From HGM12713 sp045593725 (GTDB taxonomy: Bacteria > Bacillota > Clostridia > Oscillospirales > CAG-272): 34,069 nt of DNA. Below are positions 15,507 to 24,700 of this stretch, piece after piece (the stretch's first letter is position 1; each line of letters begins with the position of its first letter). The stretch is taken from positions 1 to 34,069 of the forward strand of contig JAZNXE010000019.1 of NCBI GenBank assembly GCA_045593725.1, given 5' to 3'. The position numbers and the translations under genes are program-made. The notes under the pieces were generated by a model that ran no database searches, had not been told where the DNA came from, and saw nothing but the letters and a program-made list of their open reading frames with translations.

Positions 15507-16552
15507 CAGCAGAATACCACTCCGTCGTTACCCTTGATTATCTCACCGATAACATACGCATCCTCTCCCTGCTCCTTAAGGATAGCAAGTGCGGTTTCAA
15601 CCTCTGCCGCGGGAACGACTATGCTCATACCAACACCCATATTAAAGGTATTGTACATATCTCTCTCGGGCACCTTACCTACCTTTGCTATCATCTCGAA
15701 AATAGGAAGAACCTTTATAGCGGACTTAGTAATCTTAGCTGTAAGTCCGTCGGGAATGGATCTCGGGATATTCTCGTAGAAGCCTCCGCCGGTTATATGG
15801 CTTATTCCCTTTACATTTACTTTTTCAAGCAAGGCAAGAACAGGCTTTACGTAAATCTTGGTAGGAGTGAGAAGAACCTCTGCTACGCTCTTTCCGTCAA
15901 GCTCTGCACAGGGCTTTGTAAGCTCGGTATTGTTCTCAACGTCAAACACCTTACGAACGAGAGAAAATCCGTTAGAATGAACACCGCTGGATGCAAGTGC
16001 TATAACGACGTCACCCTCAGCCATCTTTGTGTTGTCGATTATCTTCTTTTTATCAACCACGCCTACGCTGAAGCCTGCGATATCGTAATCGTGCTCAGGC
16101 ATCATACCGGGATGCTCAGCGGTCTCTCCGCCGATAAGGGCGCTTCCCGAGCGAACACATCCTTCAGCAACTCCCGAAACGATAGCCGCGATCTTCTCGG
16201 GGTAATTCTTTCCGCAAGCAATATAGTCAAGGAAGAACAAGGGCTTTGCGCCGCAACAGATAATATCGTTTACGCACATAGCTACCGCATCTATACCGAT
16301 AGTGTCGTGCTTGTCCAACAGCATAGCAAAACGAAGCTTAGTTCCTACACCGTCTGTTCCCGAAACAAGCACGGGCTCTTCTATTCCGCCAAGGTCAAGA
16401 CCAAAGCAACCGCCAAAGCCGCCTACGTCATCAAGACATCCTGCGTTTTTTGTGCGTGCAATGTGCTTTTTCATAAGCTCTACGGATTTGTAGCCCGCAG
16501 TAATATCTACCCCTGCTGCCTTATAGCTCTCACTGTAACTGTTGTTTGACAT
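15506..16552 (-). CDS. purM: Phosphoribosylformylglycinamidine cyclo-ligase (AIR synthetase)
   Basis: PurM closes FGAM to AIR with ATP, step 5. I use ATG 16552 (348 residues) because AAAGGAA lies about 7 bases upstream; an in-frame TTG at 16570 would put that site inside the protein. Family features are SYKAAGVDITAGYKSVELMK at the start, VLVSGTDGVGTKL, the GGETAEHPGMM segment, and HITGGGFYENIPR. Length agrees with the family (about 345). It follows purF by 36 bases and overlaps purN. Confidence 0.96.
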   Translation of the reverse strand: MSNNSYSESYKAAGVDITAGYKSVELMKKHIARTKNAGCLDDVGGFGGCFGLDLGGIEEPVLVSGTDGVGTKLRFAMLLDKHDTIGIDAVAMCVNDIICCGAKPLFFLDYIACGKNYPEKIAAIVSGVAEGCVRSGSALIGGETAEHPGMMPEHDYDIAGFSVGVVDKKKIIDNTKMAEGDVVIALASSGVHSNGFSLVRKVFDVENNTELTKPCAELDGKSVAEVLLTPTKIYVKPVLALLEKVNVKGISHITGGGFYENIPRSIPDGLTAKITKSAIKVLPIFEMIAKVGKVPERDMYNTFNMGVGMSIVVPAAEVETALAILKEQGEDAYVIGEIIKGNDGVVFC

Positions 16553-16588
16553 TTTCTTATTTCCTTTCAAAATGTAATCAAATTTTTA

Positions 16589-18013
16589 TTATTCTTTTCC
16601 GTTCCAACAATAGGTGCAAAGCTTGCACTCATCAATTCCAATAGCCTCAATTATTCCCTCAAGCGACTGGAATTCAAGAGAATCAAAGTGGAATTTATCC
16701 GCGATAGCCTTGCGCAGCTTCTTGCCTCTTTCGGTTTTTGAGTCAATGTATTCATCTATATACTCAAGTCCCTTCTCCCCCTCAAGCTCAACTATGGTTC
16801 TTCTTGCGATAAGCTCCATAGGACTGGTAGCCCGTGAGAAGTTCAGATATTTACAGCTGTACATTATAGGAGGACACGCGGAACGCATATGAACCGATTT
16901 AGCTCCGTTTTCATAGAGAAATTCAACCGTTTCCTTAAGCTGTGTTCCTCTTACGATAGAATCATCAACAAACAAGAGGTTTTTGTCGCGTATAAGCTCG
17001 GTAACGGGTATCTGCTTCATCTTCGCTATTTTATTACGCTCAGCCTGCTTTGAAGGAGTAAAGCTTCGGGGCCAAGTAGGCGTATATTTAATAAAAGGTC
17101 TTGCAAAATCCTTCTTGCTTTCATTAGCGTATCCAATAGCGTGTGGCGTTCCCGAATCAGGCACACCGCATACGTAATCCACGTTCTCGGCAAGTCCCTC
17201 TTCTTTGTCGTTCCTCGCAAGGATGTGTCCGTTCTTATATCGCATAAGCTCTACGTTAACACCCTCGTAGGTAGAGTTTGAATATCCGTAGTAGGACCAA
17301 AGGAATGAGCATATCCTCATCTGCTCTTTTGGCTGGGCAAGCTGCTTGATGGAGCTGTGGGTAAACTCCACGATTTCTCCGGGACCAAGCTCACGCTCCT
17401 TTTTATATCCAAGCTTTTCAAAGGCAAAGGACTCAAAGGAAACACAGTAGCCGCTTGAGCTTTTACCAATAATTACAGGGAGTCTTCCGTATTTATCTCT
17501 TCCCGCAATTATTGTTCCGTCATCCTTAAGAATAAGAACCGTCATTGAACCGTCAATAACATCCTGTGCGAACTTAATTCCCTCACAATAGTTGCTCTTG
17601 TGATTTATCAGAGAAGCTACCAGCTCGACCGAATTGACCTTACCTCCCGTCATAACTCCGAAATGGCCTCCGTTTGCCAGAAGATATTTATTTATAAGCT
17701 CCTCGGAATTATTTATAAGTCCCACAAAAGAGATAGCGTAAGTACCTATGGTAGATTTTATCAGCAATGGCTGCGGGTCTGTATCGCTTATGCAGCCTAT
17801 GGCAGAATTGCCCTTCATATCATCAAAAATCTTGTCAAACTTCGTTCTGAAAGGTGAGTTTTCAATATTGTGTATATCTCTTTGAAGACCTATTTCTTTA
17901 TCGTACGCCGCCATTCCTCCTCTTTTTGGTCCGAGATGAGAATGGTAATCGGTTCCGAAAAACACGTCGGATATCGCGTCATGCTTGCTCGCAACGCCAA
18001 AAAATCCTCCCAT
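16589..18013 (-). CDS. purF: Amidophosphoribosyltransferase-like PurF lacking the glutaminase active site
   Basis: PurF makes phosphoribosylamine from PRPP, the first step. The phosphoribosyltransferase half is intact: PRPP loop LLFVDDSIVRGTQ (346-358), GRDKYGRLP at 171-179, and CGVPDSGTP (282-290). Cysteines 235, 387, 463 and 466 sit where Bacillus-type PurF binds its [4Fe-4S] cluster. The N-terminal Ntn glutaminase site is degenerate: the nucleophile Cys that follows Met or a propeptide is Gly (MGGFFGVAS), the GHxRY arginine segment reads GCISDTD (73-79), and the oxyanion Asn of HNGN is Val97. The start is certain because AGGAGG lies 6 bases before it and no upstream in-frame Cys exists. 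The protein may use free ammonia or ammonia from a partner; a second, complete PurF elsewhere is possible. Confidence 0.85.
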   Translation of the reverse strand: MGGFFGVASKHDAISDVFFGTDYHSHLGPKRGGMAAYDKEIGLQRDIHNIENSPFRTKFDKIFDDMKGNSAIGCISDTDPQPLLIKSTIGTYAISFVGLINNSEELINKYLLANGGHFGVMTGGKVNSVELVASLINHKSNYCEGIKFAQDVIDGSMTVLILKDDGTIIAGRDKYGRLPVIIGKSSSGYCVSFESFAFEKLGYKKERELGPGEIVEFTHSSIKQLAQPKEQMRICSFLWSYYGYSNSTYEGVNVELMRYKNGHILARNDKEEGLAENVDYVCGVPDSGTPHAIGYANESKKDFARPFIKYTPTWPRSFTPSKQAERNKIAKMKQIPVTELIRDKNLLFVDDSIVRGTQLKETVEFLYENGAKSVHMRSACPPIMYSCKYLNFSRATSPMELIARRTIVELEGEKGLEYIDEYIDSKTERGKKLRKAIADKFHFDSLEFQSLEGIIEAIGIDECKLCTYCWNGKE

Positions 18014-18046
18014 TTGTTTCCTCCTGTATCTTTTTGCGTTTTAAGC

Positions 18047-18541
18047 TCAGTTGTTGAATTTAGCCTCTATATCAGCGTTCTTGGCAAGAACCTTATCTGC
18101 GCCCGCCTTTCTTGCCGCGTCAAGCCTTGCGGCAAGGTCAGCATCCTCTATGGCAAGCATCTGTATTGCCAATATAGCAGCGTTAGCGGCTCCGTCTATT
18201 GCCACGGTAGCTACGGGGATACCGGTAGGCATCTGTACTGTGGACAAAAGAGCATCCATGCCCCCCAGGTTCTTGGATTGAACAGGAATGCCTATAACGG
18301 GTAAGGTAGTATTTGCCGCGACCGCACCCGCAAGGTGTGCCGCCATTCCAGCCGCCGCGATAATAGCTCCAAAGCCGTTTTCACGCGCGTTAGCGGAAAA
18401 TTCCTTAGCCTCCACGGGTGTTCTGTGGGCGGAATAAACATGCACCTCAAAAGGAACTCCGTATTCCTTTAATGTGTCAATCGCTTTGCTTACGATAGGC
18501 AGATCACTGTCGCTGCCCATAACAATACCAACTTTTTTCAT
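18047..18541 (-). CDS. purE: N5-carboxyaminoimidazole ribonucleotide mutase (class I PurE)
   Basis: PurE moves the carboxyl group to give CAIR, step 6. The ATG at 18541 (164 residues) is chosen because GAGGAGG lies 6 bases upstream; the in-frame TTG at 18556 precedes that site. The sequence opens MKKVGIVMGSDSDLPIV and has the SAHRTP active-site motif and QSKNLGGMDALLSTVQMPTG, all class I features. No purK is in the operon, which leaves open whether carboxylation depends on a distant PurK or on carbon dioxide. It is the first gene after the ZTP riboswitch. Confidence 0.95.
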   Translation of the reverse strand: MKKVGIVMGSDSDLPIVSKAIDTLKEYGVPFEVHVYSAHRTPVEAKEFSANARENGFGAIIAAAGMAAHLAGAVAANTTLPVIGIPVQSKNLGGMDALLSTVQMPTGIPVATVAIDGAANAAILAIQMLAIEDADLAARLDAARKAGADKVLAKNADIEAKFNN

Positions 18542-18566
18542 TCTGTTCCTCCTCAAAAATAAATAT

Positions 18567-18602
18567 GGGCAGTCCTATCCTAAAAGATTGACAGGGCTGC
18601 CC
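18567..18602 (-). terminator. ZTP riboswitch expression-platform terminator
   Basis: On the minus strand GGGCAGCCCTGTC (18602-18590) pairs with GGATAGGACTGCCC (18580-18567), with one mismatch and a G-T pair, and then runs into ATATTTATTTTT. Its 5' arm reuses the GGGCAG of the riboswitch's CCGCCTGGGCA element, so the two structures exclude each other. Confidence 0.75.
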
Positions 18603-18670
18603 AGGCGGTCGGCTTATTACTTCTTGCTTCCCCATGGTTTTTCCATAAATCCGCCGGTCACAAAAAGCCC
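18594..18670 (-). promoter_or_regulatory. ZTP (pfl) riboswitch upstream of purE
   Basis: Read on the minus strand, the leader contains GTGACCGGCGG (18661-18651) and, 42 bases later, CCGCCTGGGCA (18608-18598), the two conserved halves of the ZTP/pfl aptamer, with GGGCT/AGCCC able to close the outer stem. ZTP or ZMP signals shortage of 10-formyl-THF, which the PurN and AICAR transformylase steps need. Because GGGCA is shared with the terminator, ligand binding should favour readthrough into purE-purL. Recognition is by motif and context, not by a covariance model. Confidence 0.85.
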
Positions 18671-18697
18671 GAAAATTACTAAAAAACTGACAAATTT

Positions 18698-18726
18698 ATT
18701 ATATCATATTACCTTGGGAAAGTCAA
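18698..18726 (-). promoter_or_regulatory. Purine operon promoter
   Basis: On the minus strand TTGACT (18726-18721) and TATAAT (18703-18698) are separated by 17 bases, with an extended TGA before the -10. Transcription should begin near 18691, just ahead of the ZTP aptamer. Confidence 0.8.
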
Positions 18727-18805
18727 CACAAAATGTTAGCTTTCAAATAAAATTTTTACTTTTTTTAAGACTTGATTTTGTAATCTTTTACAAAAGGATT
18801 TATTA

Positions 18806-19984
18806 TCAAACAAAAGAGTCGCGAACGCTTTCTATCTCTTGATTTTTTATATATACTCTCGGAACTCTTGCGGACACCTCGCACATAGTCTCATAGGGTA
18901 TCTTTTTGTTCTTTTTTGAAAACTCCGGGATATCCACGCTGCTTCCGCTTCCGTAAATAACGGCTACATCTCCAAGTTTTATGTTCTCCACGTGGCTCAC
19001 ATCTATCATTGTCTGGTCCATACATACCCTTCCCGTTATGGAACATAAAGCTCCGTTTACAGATATCATCGACCCGTTAGTGTAATTTTCACGTTTAAAT
19101 CCGTCGTCGTACCCAATTGGAAGCGTAGCTACAGTAATATCCCTTTGGGCTACGTACTCGCTTCCGTAGCTTATGGTATCTCCCTTGCGTACTTTTTTCA
19201 GGTTAGAAACAATACTCTTAAGCGAAAGCGTATTTTTCAAGCCAATGTCTGCTATATCATCCGACGGCAAAGCTCCGTAAAGAGCGATTCCGTATCTTAC
19301 CATATCCAAGCTAAGCTCGGGATGCTTTATAGCCGCGGCGCTGTTACTGCAATGCTTTATCTCAAAGCGTATTCCCTTTTCTTCCAATTTATCCGCCGCT
19401 TGGCAAAACATACCGTATTGTCTTAGTGTAGTCTCATTATCTCCGCTACCCTCTCCCGCCATAGGGAAATGAGTAAATATCCCTTCTGTAACAAAGCAAT
19501 CGTTACGGCATATTTCAAGTATATCATCAATAACCGTATCGTCATTATCGTGTATTACAAAGCCGATCCTTCCCATTCCAACATCAAGCTTTACGTGTAT
19601 ATGAACCTTGACGTCAGCATTTCTTGCGGCTTCTGCCAACGCCTTACCGTAATCGTAGGAATATACGCACTGGGATATACGGTGCTTAGCAAGAAGCTCC
19701 GCGCAGGAGGGATGAGTATATCCCAATATAAGTATAGGCAATTCTATTCTTGCTTCACGCAAAATAAGCGCTTCTTTAATGTTTGACACTGCCAGAAAAT
19801 CCGCGCCTATTGTTTCGTACAGCCTTGCCACTCTTACAGAGCCGTGACCGTAGGCATCAGCCTTGACTGTACAACACACTTTTGCAGTTTTCGGAGTTAT
19901 GGACCTTAGGACTTTGTAATTATGTTCCAGTGCGTCAAGGTCTATTTCAGCCCACGTGCGCTTTTGCATACAACTAAGTTTCAT
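18806..19984 (-). CDS. alr: Alanine racemase
   Basis: Alr is a cytosolic PLP enzyme that interconverts L- and D-alanine for peptidoglycan. I use ATG 19984 (392 residues), which has GAGG 6 bases upstream; ATG 19996 overlaps that site, and ATG 19969 has none. The product shows the family start RTWAEIDLDALEHN (9-22), PLP lysine Lys41 in CTVKADAYGHG, and the second catalytic base near Tyr273 in ISYGSEYVAQRDI. The carbamylated-lysine region LDVGMGRIGF is also present. Length is typical (about 370-390). It is transcribed alone from a consensus promoter and divergently from purC; no clear terminator is seen before the purine operon promoter. Confidence 0.95.
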   Translation of the reverse strand: MKLSCMQKRTWAEIDLDALEHNYKVLRSITPKTAKVCCTVKADAYGHGSVRVARLYETIGADFLAVSNIKEALILREARIELPILILGYTHPSCAELLAKHRISQCVYSYDYGKALAEAARNADVKVHIHVKLDVGMGRIGFVIHDNDDTVIDDILEICRNDCFVTEGIFTHFPMAGEGSGDNETTLRQYGMFCQAADKLEEKGIRFEIKHCSNSAAAIKHPELSLDMVRYGIALYGALPSDDIADIGLKNTLSLKSIVSNLKKVRKGDTISYGSEYVAQRDITVATLPIGYDDGFKRENYTNGSMISVNGALCSITGRVCMDQTMIDVSHVENIKLGDVAVIYGSGSSVDIPEFSKKNKKIPYETMCEVSARVPRVYIKNQEIESVRDSFV

Positions 19985-20015
19985 TAAAAACCTCATAGAT
20001 AATCATACTGAAAAA

Positions 20016-20044
20016 ATTATAGCAGAATTCACAAATTATGTCAA
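20016..20044 (-). promoter_or_regulatory. Consensus sigma-A promoter for alr
   Basis: On the minus strand an exact TTGACA (20044-20039) and exact TATAAT (20021-20016) are separated by 17 bases, with a TGC extension. Such a full match is rare and predicts strong constitutive expression. Confidence 0.85.
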
Positions 20045-20130
20045 TAAAATTTTATTATTTTACTATATATTAAAAAAAATAAAAAAATTTTTAAAAAAAT
20101 ATATACAAAAAACAATTTTTATGCTAAAAT
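20045..20130 (+). promoter_or_regulatory. AT-rich divergent alr/purC region with candidate purC promoter
   Basis: Positions 20045-20120 are almost purely A and T, with several A- and T-tracts, and could act as UP elements for both divergent promoters. The best purC candidate is TATACA (20102-20107), 17 bases, TAAAAT (20125-20130), with an extended TGC. No riboswitch motif or terminator was seen between it and purC. Confidence 0.5.
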
Positions 20131-20174
20131 ATCTATGTTATAAATCCTAATCTTTGATTTTAAGGAGTTAAGTT

Positions 20175-20858
20175 ATGAAAAAGATTTATGAAGGAAAAAC
20201 AAAAGACGTATTCCAGCTTGACAACGGCAACGTAATGCTCAAGTTCAAGGATGACTGTACCGGTAAGGACGGCGTTTTTGATCCGGGTGAAAACACAGTA
20301 GGTCTTACAATTGAGGGCATCGGTAAGGCAAATCTTCAGACCTCTGTTTACTATTTTGAGCTTCTCAAAAAAGCGGGAATTAAGACTCACTACGTAAACG
20401 CAAACGTTGATGACGCTACTATGGAGGTTCTTCCCGGTAAGGTTTTCGGTCACGGACTTGAGGTTATCTGCCGTCTTGTAGCTACCGGTAGCTTTATCCG
20501 CAGATACGGCGAATATATTGCTGACGGAACCGTTCTTCCCGGCGGATACGTAGAGTGCACCTTTAAGAACGACGCAAAGGGTGACCCACTGGTAACGGGC
20601 GAGGGACTTGTTGCTCTCGGTGTTATGACCGAGGAGATGTTTGAGAGCCTTAAAGCTCAGACTCTTGCTATCACCAAAATAGTTGCCGATGACCTCAAGA
20701 CTATCGGTCTTGACCTTTGGGATATCAAGTTTGAATTCGGATACAACGGTGACGAGGTTATCCTCATTGACGAGATTGCGTCGGGCAATATGCGTGTTTA
20801 CAAGGACGGCGTTATCGTTAACCCCGTAGAGCTTACAAAGCTCATTCTCAACAGATAA
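20175..20858 (+). CDS. purC: SAICAR synthase
   Basis: PurC joins aspartate to CAIR with ATP, giving SAICAR. The 227 residues are close to the bacterial norm of about 235. Both family signatures can be read: GLEVICRLVATGSFIRRYG near residues 95-113 and LDLWDIKFEFGYNGDEVILIDE near 178-199. The following DEIASGNMRVYKDG departs from the common DExSPD(T/G)xR form, suggesting a lineage-specific variant. AAGGAG sits 7-8 bases before the ATG. It is separated from the rest of the purine operon by alr and lies on the opposite strand, with its own promoter and terminator, so it escapes the ZTP riboswitch. Confidence 0.95.
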   Translation: MKKIYEGKTKDVFQLDNGNVMLKFKDDCTGKDGVFDPGENTVGLTIEGIGKANLQTSVYYFELLKKAGIKTHYVNANVDDATMEVLPGKVFGHGLEVICRLVATGSFIRRYGEYIADGTVLPGGYVECTFKNDAKGDPLVTGEGLVALGVMTEEMFESLKAQTLAITKIVADDLKTIGLDLWDIKFEFGYNGDEVILIDEIASGNMRVYKDGVIVNPVELTKLILNR

Positions 20859-20869
20859 GATTTTTTGCC

Positions 20870-20897
20870 AAGGGAGCTGATTTCAGCTCCCTTTTTT
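20870..20897 (+). terminator. purC terminator
   Basis: AAGGGAGCTG (20870-20879) pairs with CAGCTCCCTT (20884-20893) across a 4-base loop and ends in a run of T residues. Confidence 0.9.
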
Positions 20898-20971
20898 TAT
20901 GTAACGACTGCACTCTGAAAAACATATATTATCAATAACTGTCATTGTAATTGTTCTTTGGAGGTGCTTTA

Positions 20972-21745
20972 ATGTATTTGAAGATATTTTTTGGAATAAT
21001 GCTTCCATTCATAGGAACTACTTTAGGAGCAGCCTGCGTGTTCTTTATGAACAAGGGGCTGAAAAGCAGCCTGAAGCAAGCCATCAGCGGATTTGCCGCA
21101 GGAGTTATGATAGCGGCGTCCGTGTGGAGCTTACTTATACCCGCAATGGAATACGAAAGCTCGGTGCGGATGGGGGCATTGTCTTTTCTTCCCGCTGTAA
21201 GCGGTCTATGGTTCGGGGTACTGTTTTTACTCTTGATGGACAAAATATTACCCGAGCCAAGTCTTGTCTCGGAGTTGGGGCAGTTGAACGAAAACCGAAT
21301 GCTGGTTACATCCGTATCCCTGCACAATCTGCCCGAGGGAATGGCTGTGGGTGTGGTTTACGCTGCAATGCTTTCTCAGGGAACACTTGAAAATTTAAGC
21401 GGAGCTTTAGCCTTATCACTTGGTATAGCGGTACAGAATTTTCCCGAAGGCGCAATAGTTTCTATGCCCTTGGCGAGCAGCGGTATGAAAAAACCCAAGG
21501 CTTTTTTCTACGGCTTTCTATCGGGCGTAATAGAACCTGTGGGCGCATTATTCACGCTTCTTGCTCTATCGTTGGTGCTGCCCTTGCTTCCCTATCTTTT
21601 GGGGTTTGCGGCAGGGGCTATGATATATGCTGTAATAAAAGAGCTAAGTCCTATAATCACTAAATATGAAAGCTCTAATATTGGAGTAATAAGCTTCTCT
21701 GCGGGCTTTTCCTTTATGATGATTCTGGACGTCATTTTGGGGTAA
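20972..21745 (+). CDS. ZIP-family metal transporter
   Basis: The product is an inner-membrane protein of 257 residues with about eight hydrophobic segments, as in ZIP/GufA transporters that import zinc or other divalent metals. The two metal-site helices carry HNLPEG (in LHNLPEGMAVGV) and QNFPEG (in VQNFPEGAIVSMPLA); a Gln in place of the second His is frequent in the GufA-like branch. ATG 20972 is chosen for the GGAGG 7 bases upstream; the in-frame TTG at 20951 lies before that site. The gene stands alone between two terminators. No metal-repressor box was recognised, and the metal cannot be told from sequence. Confidence 0.9.
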   Translation: MYLKIFFGIMLPFIGTTLGAACVFFMNKGLKSSLKQAISGFAAGVMIAASVWSLLIPAMEYESSVRMGALSFLPAVSGLWFGVLFLLLMDKILPEPSLVSELGQLNENRMLVTSVSLHNLPEGMAVGVVYAAMLSQGTLENLSGALALSLGIAVQNFPEGAIVSMPLASSGMKKPKAFFYGFLSGVIEPVGALFTLLALSLVLPLLPYLLGFAAGAMIYAVIKELSPIITKYESSNIGVISFSAGFSFMMILDVILG

Positions 21746-21765
21746 GCCCATATTAATATATACAG

Positions 21766-21796
21766 AAAATGCCAAGAAAGTATTCTTGGCATTTTT
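21766..21796. terminator. Bidirectional terminator between ZIP gene and polC
   Basis: AAAATGCCAAGAA (21766-21778) pairs with TTCTTGGCATTTT (21783-21795), loop AGTA. A- and T-runs on both sides let it end both converging transcripts. The polC stop lies three bases beyond. Confidence 0.9.
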
Positions 21797-21798
21797 GT

Positions 21799-24700
21799 TT
21801 AGAACATTGAAAGCTGGTCTGTTTCGTTAAGATTATCAAGAGCATGGTTTTGTCTTAGCACTTCAATAACGCTTTTAGTGAGCTTTGCGCGCTTTTGCAG
21901 GTCCTCGACCGAGAAAAACTTCTCCTCTTCCCTTGCCGCAAGTATGTTTGCCGCGGCATTTTCACCCAGTCCTCCAAGCGCTGAAAAAGGCATTCTTATC
22001 CCTCCATTCTCAGGCATAAAGGCATACGAGTGAGATTTCTCAATATCCACAGGTAAAAATTTTATACGTCTTGCCATACACTCATTAGCCAACTGTAACG
22101 ATGGTATAGATGATATCTCCTTGGGAGATGCTTCCTTTCCGCGTTTCTCAATATCCTTGATAGTAGAAACCACGTTAGCTCGTCCCTTGCCGACTATTGC
22201 GGCATCAAAGCCACCCGGGGCAACGGTAAACATTGCGCAATAAAAGGCTATGGGCTTGTGTACCTTGTACCATCCAAGACGTATAGCCGACATAACGTAT
22301 GCCGCCGCGTGCGCCTTTGGGAACATGTATTTTATCTTTTTACAGGAGTCTATGTACCACTCGGGAACATTGTGGTCACGCATTGACTGCTCCCAATCGG
22401 GAGTCAGGCCCTTACCCTTTCTAACGCTCTCCATTATTTTAAATGACATAGCATTCTCAACGCCGTAGCGGATAAGGTCGTTCATTATATTGTCACGACA
22501 TCCGATAACCTTTGAGATATCGCATATTCCCGCCTTAATAAGCTCGTCCGCGTTTCCAAGCCAAACACCCGTTCCGTGTGTAAGACCCGAAATCTGAAGC
22601 AGGTCGGCAAAGTTTTTCGGCTTCGCATCTACAAGCACCTGCTGCAGGAAGTGAGTGCCGAATTCGGGAAGTCCAAAGGTGCCTATGGGCGCGTCTATAT
22701 CATCAGGCTTTATACCTAATGGCTCTGTGGAATGAAAAAGCTCATATACAGCAGGGTCGTTCATAGGAACATCCATAACGCTACTATCAGAAAACTTCTC
22801 AAGCCATTTGTATTTAGTAGGAATATCGTGTCCAAGCTCGTCAAGCTTAAGTATGGTATCGTGAAGATATGAGAACGCAAAGTGAGTGGTTACTATATCC
22901 GAATTTGGGTCGTCGGCGGGGTGCTGTACGGGGGTAAAGTCATATATCTCATATTCTCTGGGCACGACTATTATACCGCCCGGATGCTGACCCGTAGTGC
23001 GCTTAACACCCACGCAATTCTGGATTATGCGCTCCATTTCGGCTTTTCCTATGCTTACACCCTTGCCCTCAAAGTATTTCGCCACAAATCCGTATGCGGT
23101 CTTATCCGCAAGAGTTCCAAGCGTTCCCGCTCTGAACACGTTTTCAGCTCCGAAAAGCTCCTCTGTATATTTATGCACTCTTCCTTGAACGTCACCAGAG
23201 AAATTAAGGTCAATATCGGGAGATTTATCGCCGTAAAATCCAAGGAAGGTTTCAAAGGGGATATCGTGTCCGTCAGCGTTCAGCTTGGTTTGACAGTTGG
23301 GACAAAATTCGTCGGGAAGGTCAAATCCCGAGCCAACGCTTCCGTCGGTAAAGAAATGAGAATACTGACATTTGGGGCAATAATAGTGCGGTGGCAGAGG
23401 ATTTACCTCTGAAATTCCCGCCATGGTGGCAACGAAGGATGAGCCAACCGAACCTCGTGAGCCAACGAGATACCCCTGACTTTCACTGTATTCAACCAGT
23501 CTTTGTGCTATCATATAGAGAACCGCAAAGCCGTTCTTTATGATGGATGTAAGCTCCTTCTCAAGTCTGTCCTTTACTATTTGGGGCACGGGGTCGCCAT
23601 ACATAGACTTAGCCCTTGTCCAGCATTTCTCCTGAAGCTCCTCTTCCGCTCCGTCCATTTTAGGGGTATAAGAGCCTTTTGGAATCGGACGGACCTCGCC
23701 TATCATATCGTTTATGAGGTTGGTATTTTCAACTACTACCTCATACGCCTTTTCCTCACCAAGATAAGCGAATTCGTGGAGCATTTCCTCAGTGGTTCTG
23801 AAATAGAGATGTATATCTCTGTCACAGTCCTTGAATTTCATACCCGCGAGAAGTATCTTTCGGTATATCTCATCCTCCTCGTTAAGGAAATGAGCGTCGC
23901 AGGTTGCCACAACAGGCTTATTATATTTTTCACCCAAAGCAACTATTTTTCTGTTAAGCTCTCTGAGTCCCTCATCGTCAGCTACTCTTCCCTCGGCTAT
24001 AAGGAAGCGGTTGTTGCATATAGGTTGAATTTCCAGATAATCGTAGAAATTTACTATTTCCTCTATTTCTCTCTCAGGCTTTCCCTCAAGTATTGCGCAA
24101 AACAGCTCACCCGCCTCGCACGCAGAGCCGATTATAAGTCCTTCCCTATGCTTTTCAAGCTCTGTTTTGGGAATTCTGGGCTGTCGGCGATAATAATTAA
24201 GATAGCTGAGGGATATAAGCTTATACAGGTTTTTCAAGCCCTCTTGATTTTTCGCCAGTATTATCTGATGGTATGGCTTCAAGGTAAGCGGGTTTGCGTT
24301 TGTACTGAATTCATTTTGCAGTTCCTTGAAGCTTTTGATATCCATAGAGGATAACTGCTCCGCCATCTTGAAAAATATCTTCGCAAGAGTTTCCGCGTCG
24401 TCACAGGCGCGGTGATGGTGAAATTCCTCCAGCTTATAATGCTTCGCAAGCACGTCCAGCTTATGAGATTTCAAATCCTTATTCAGAAACCTTGAAAGTC
24501 CAAGGGTATCAAGATAGGGAGAATTAAATTGAATATCAAGCTCCTTTGCCGCGGCACGAATAAAGCTGATATCAAAGTCAGCGTTGTGCGCCATAAGCAA
24601 TCGGTCGCCGACAAAATCCAAAAACTCGGGAAGCACCGCATCGATCGTACGGGCATCTGCAACCATTTCGTCACTTATAGAGGTAAGCTCCACTATCTCC

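Noticed and set aside
15455..16549. 364-codon + strand frame opposite purM
   Set aside because: It mirrors purM, and its sequence has no recognisable domain.
18727..18805. A terminator after alr
   Set aside because: Only a weak A/T hairpin near 18783-18800 is visible, with no GC stem or clean T run.
21304..21500. Missing His in the second ZIP metal motif (QNFPEG)
   Set aside because: Gln at this place is common in GufA-like ZIP proteins and does not suggest loss of function.
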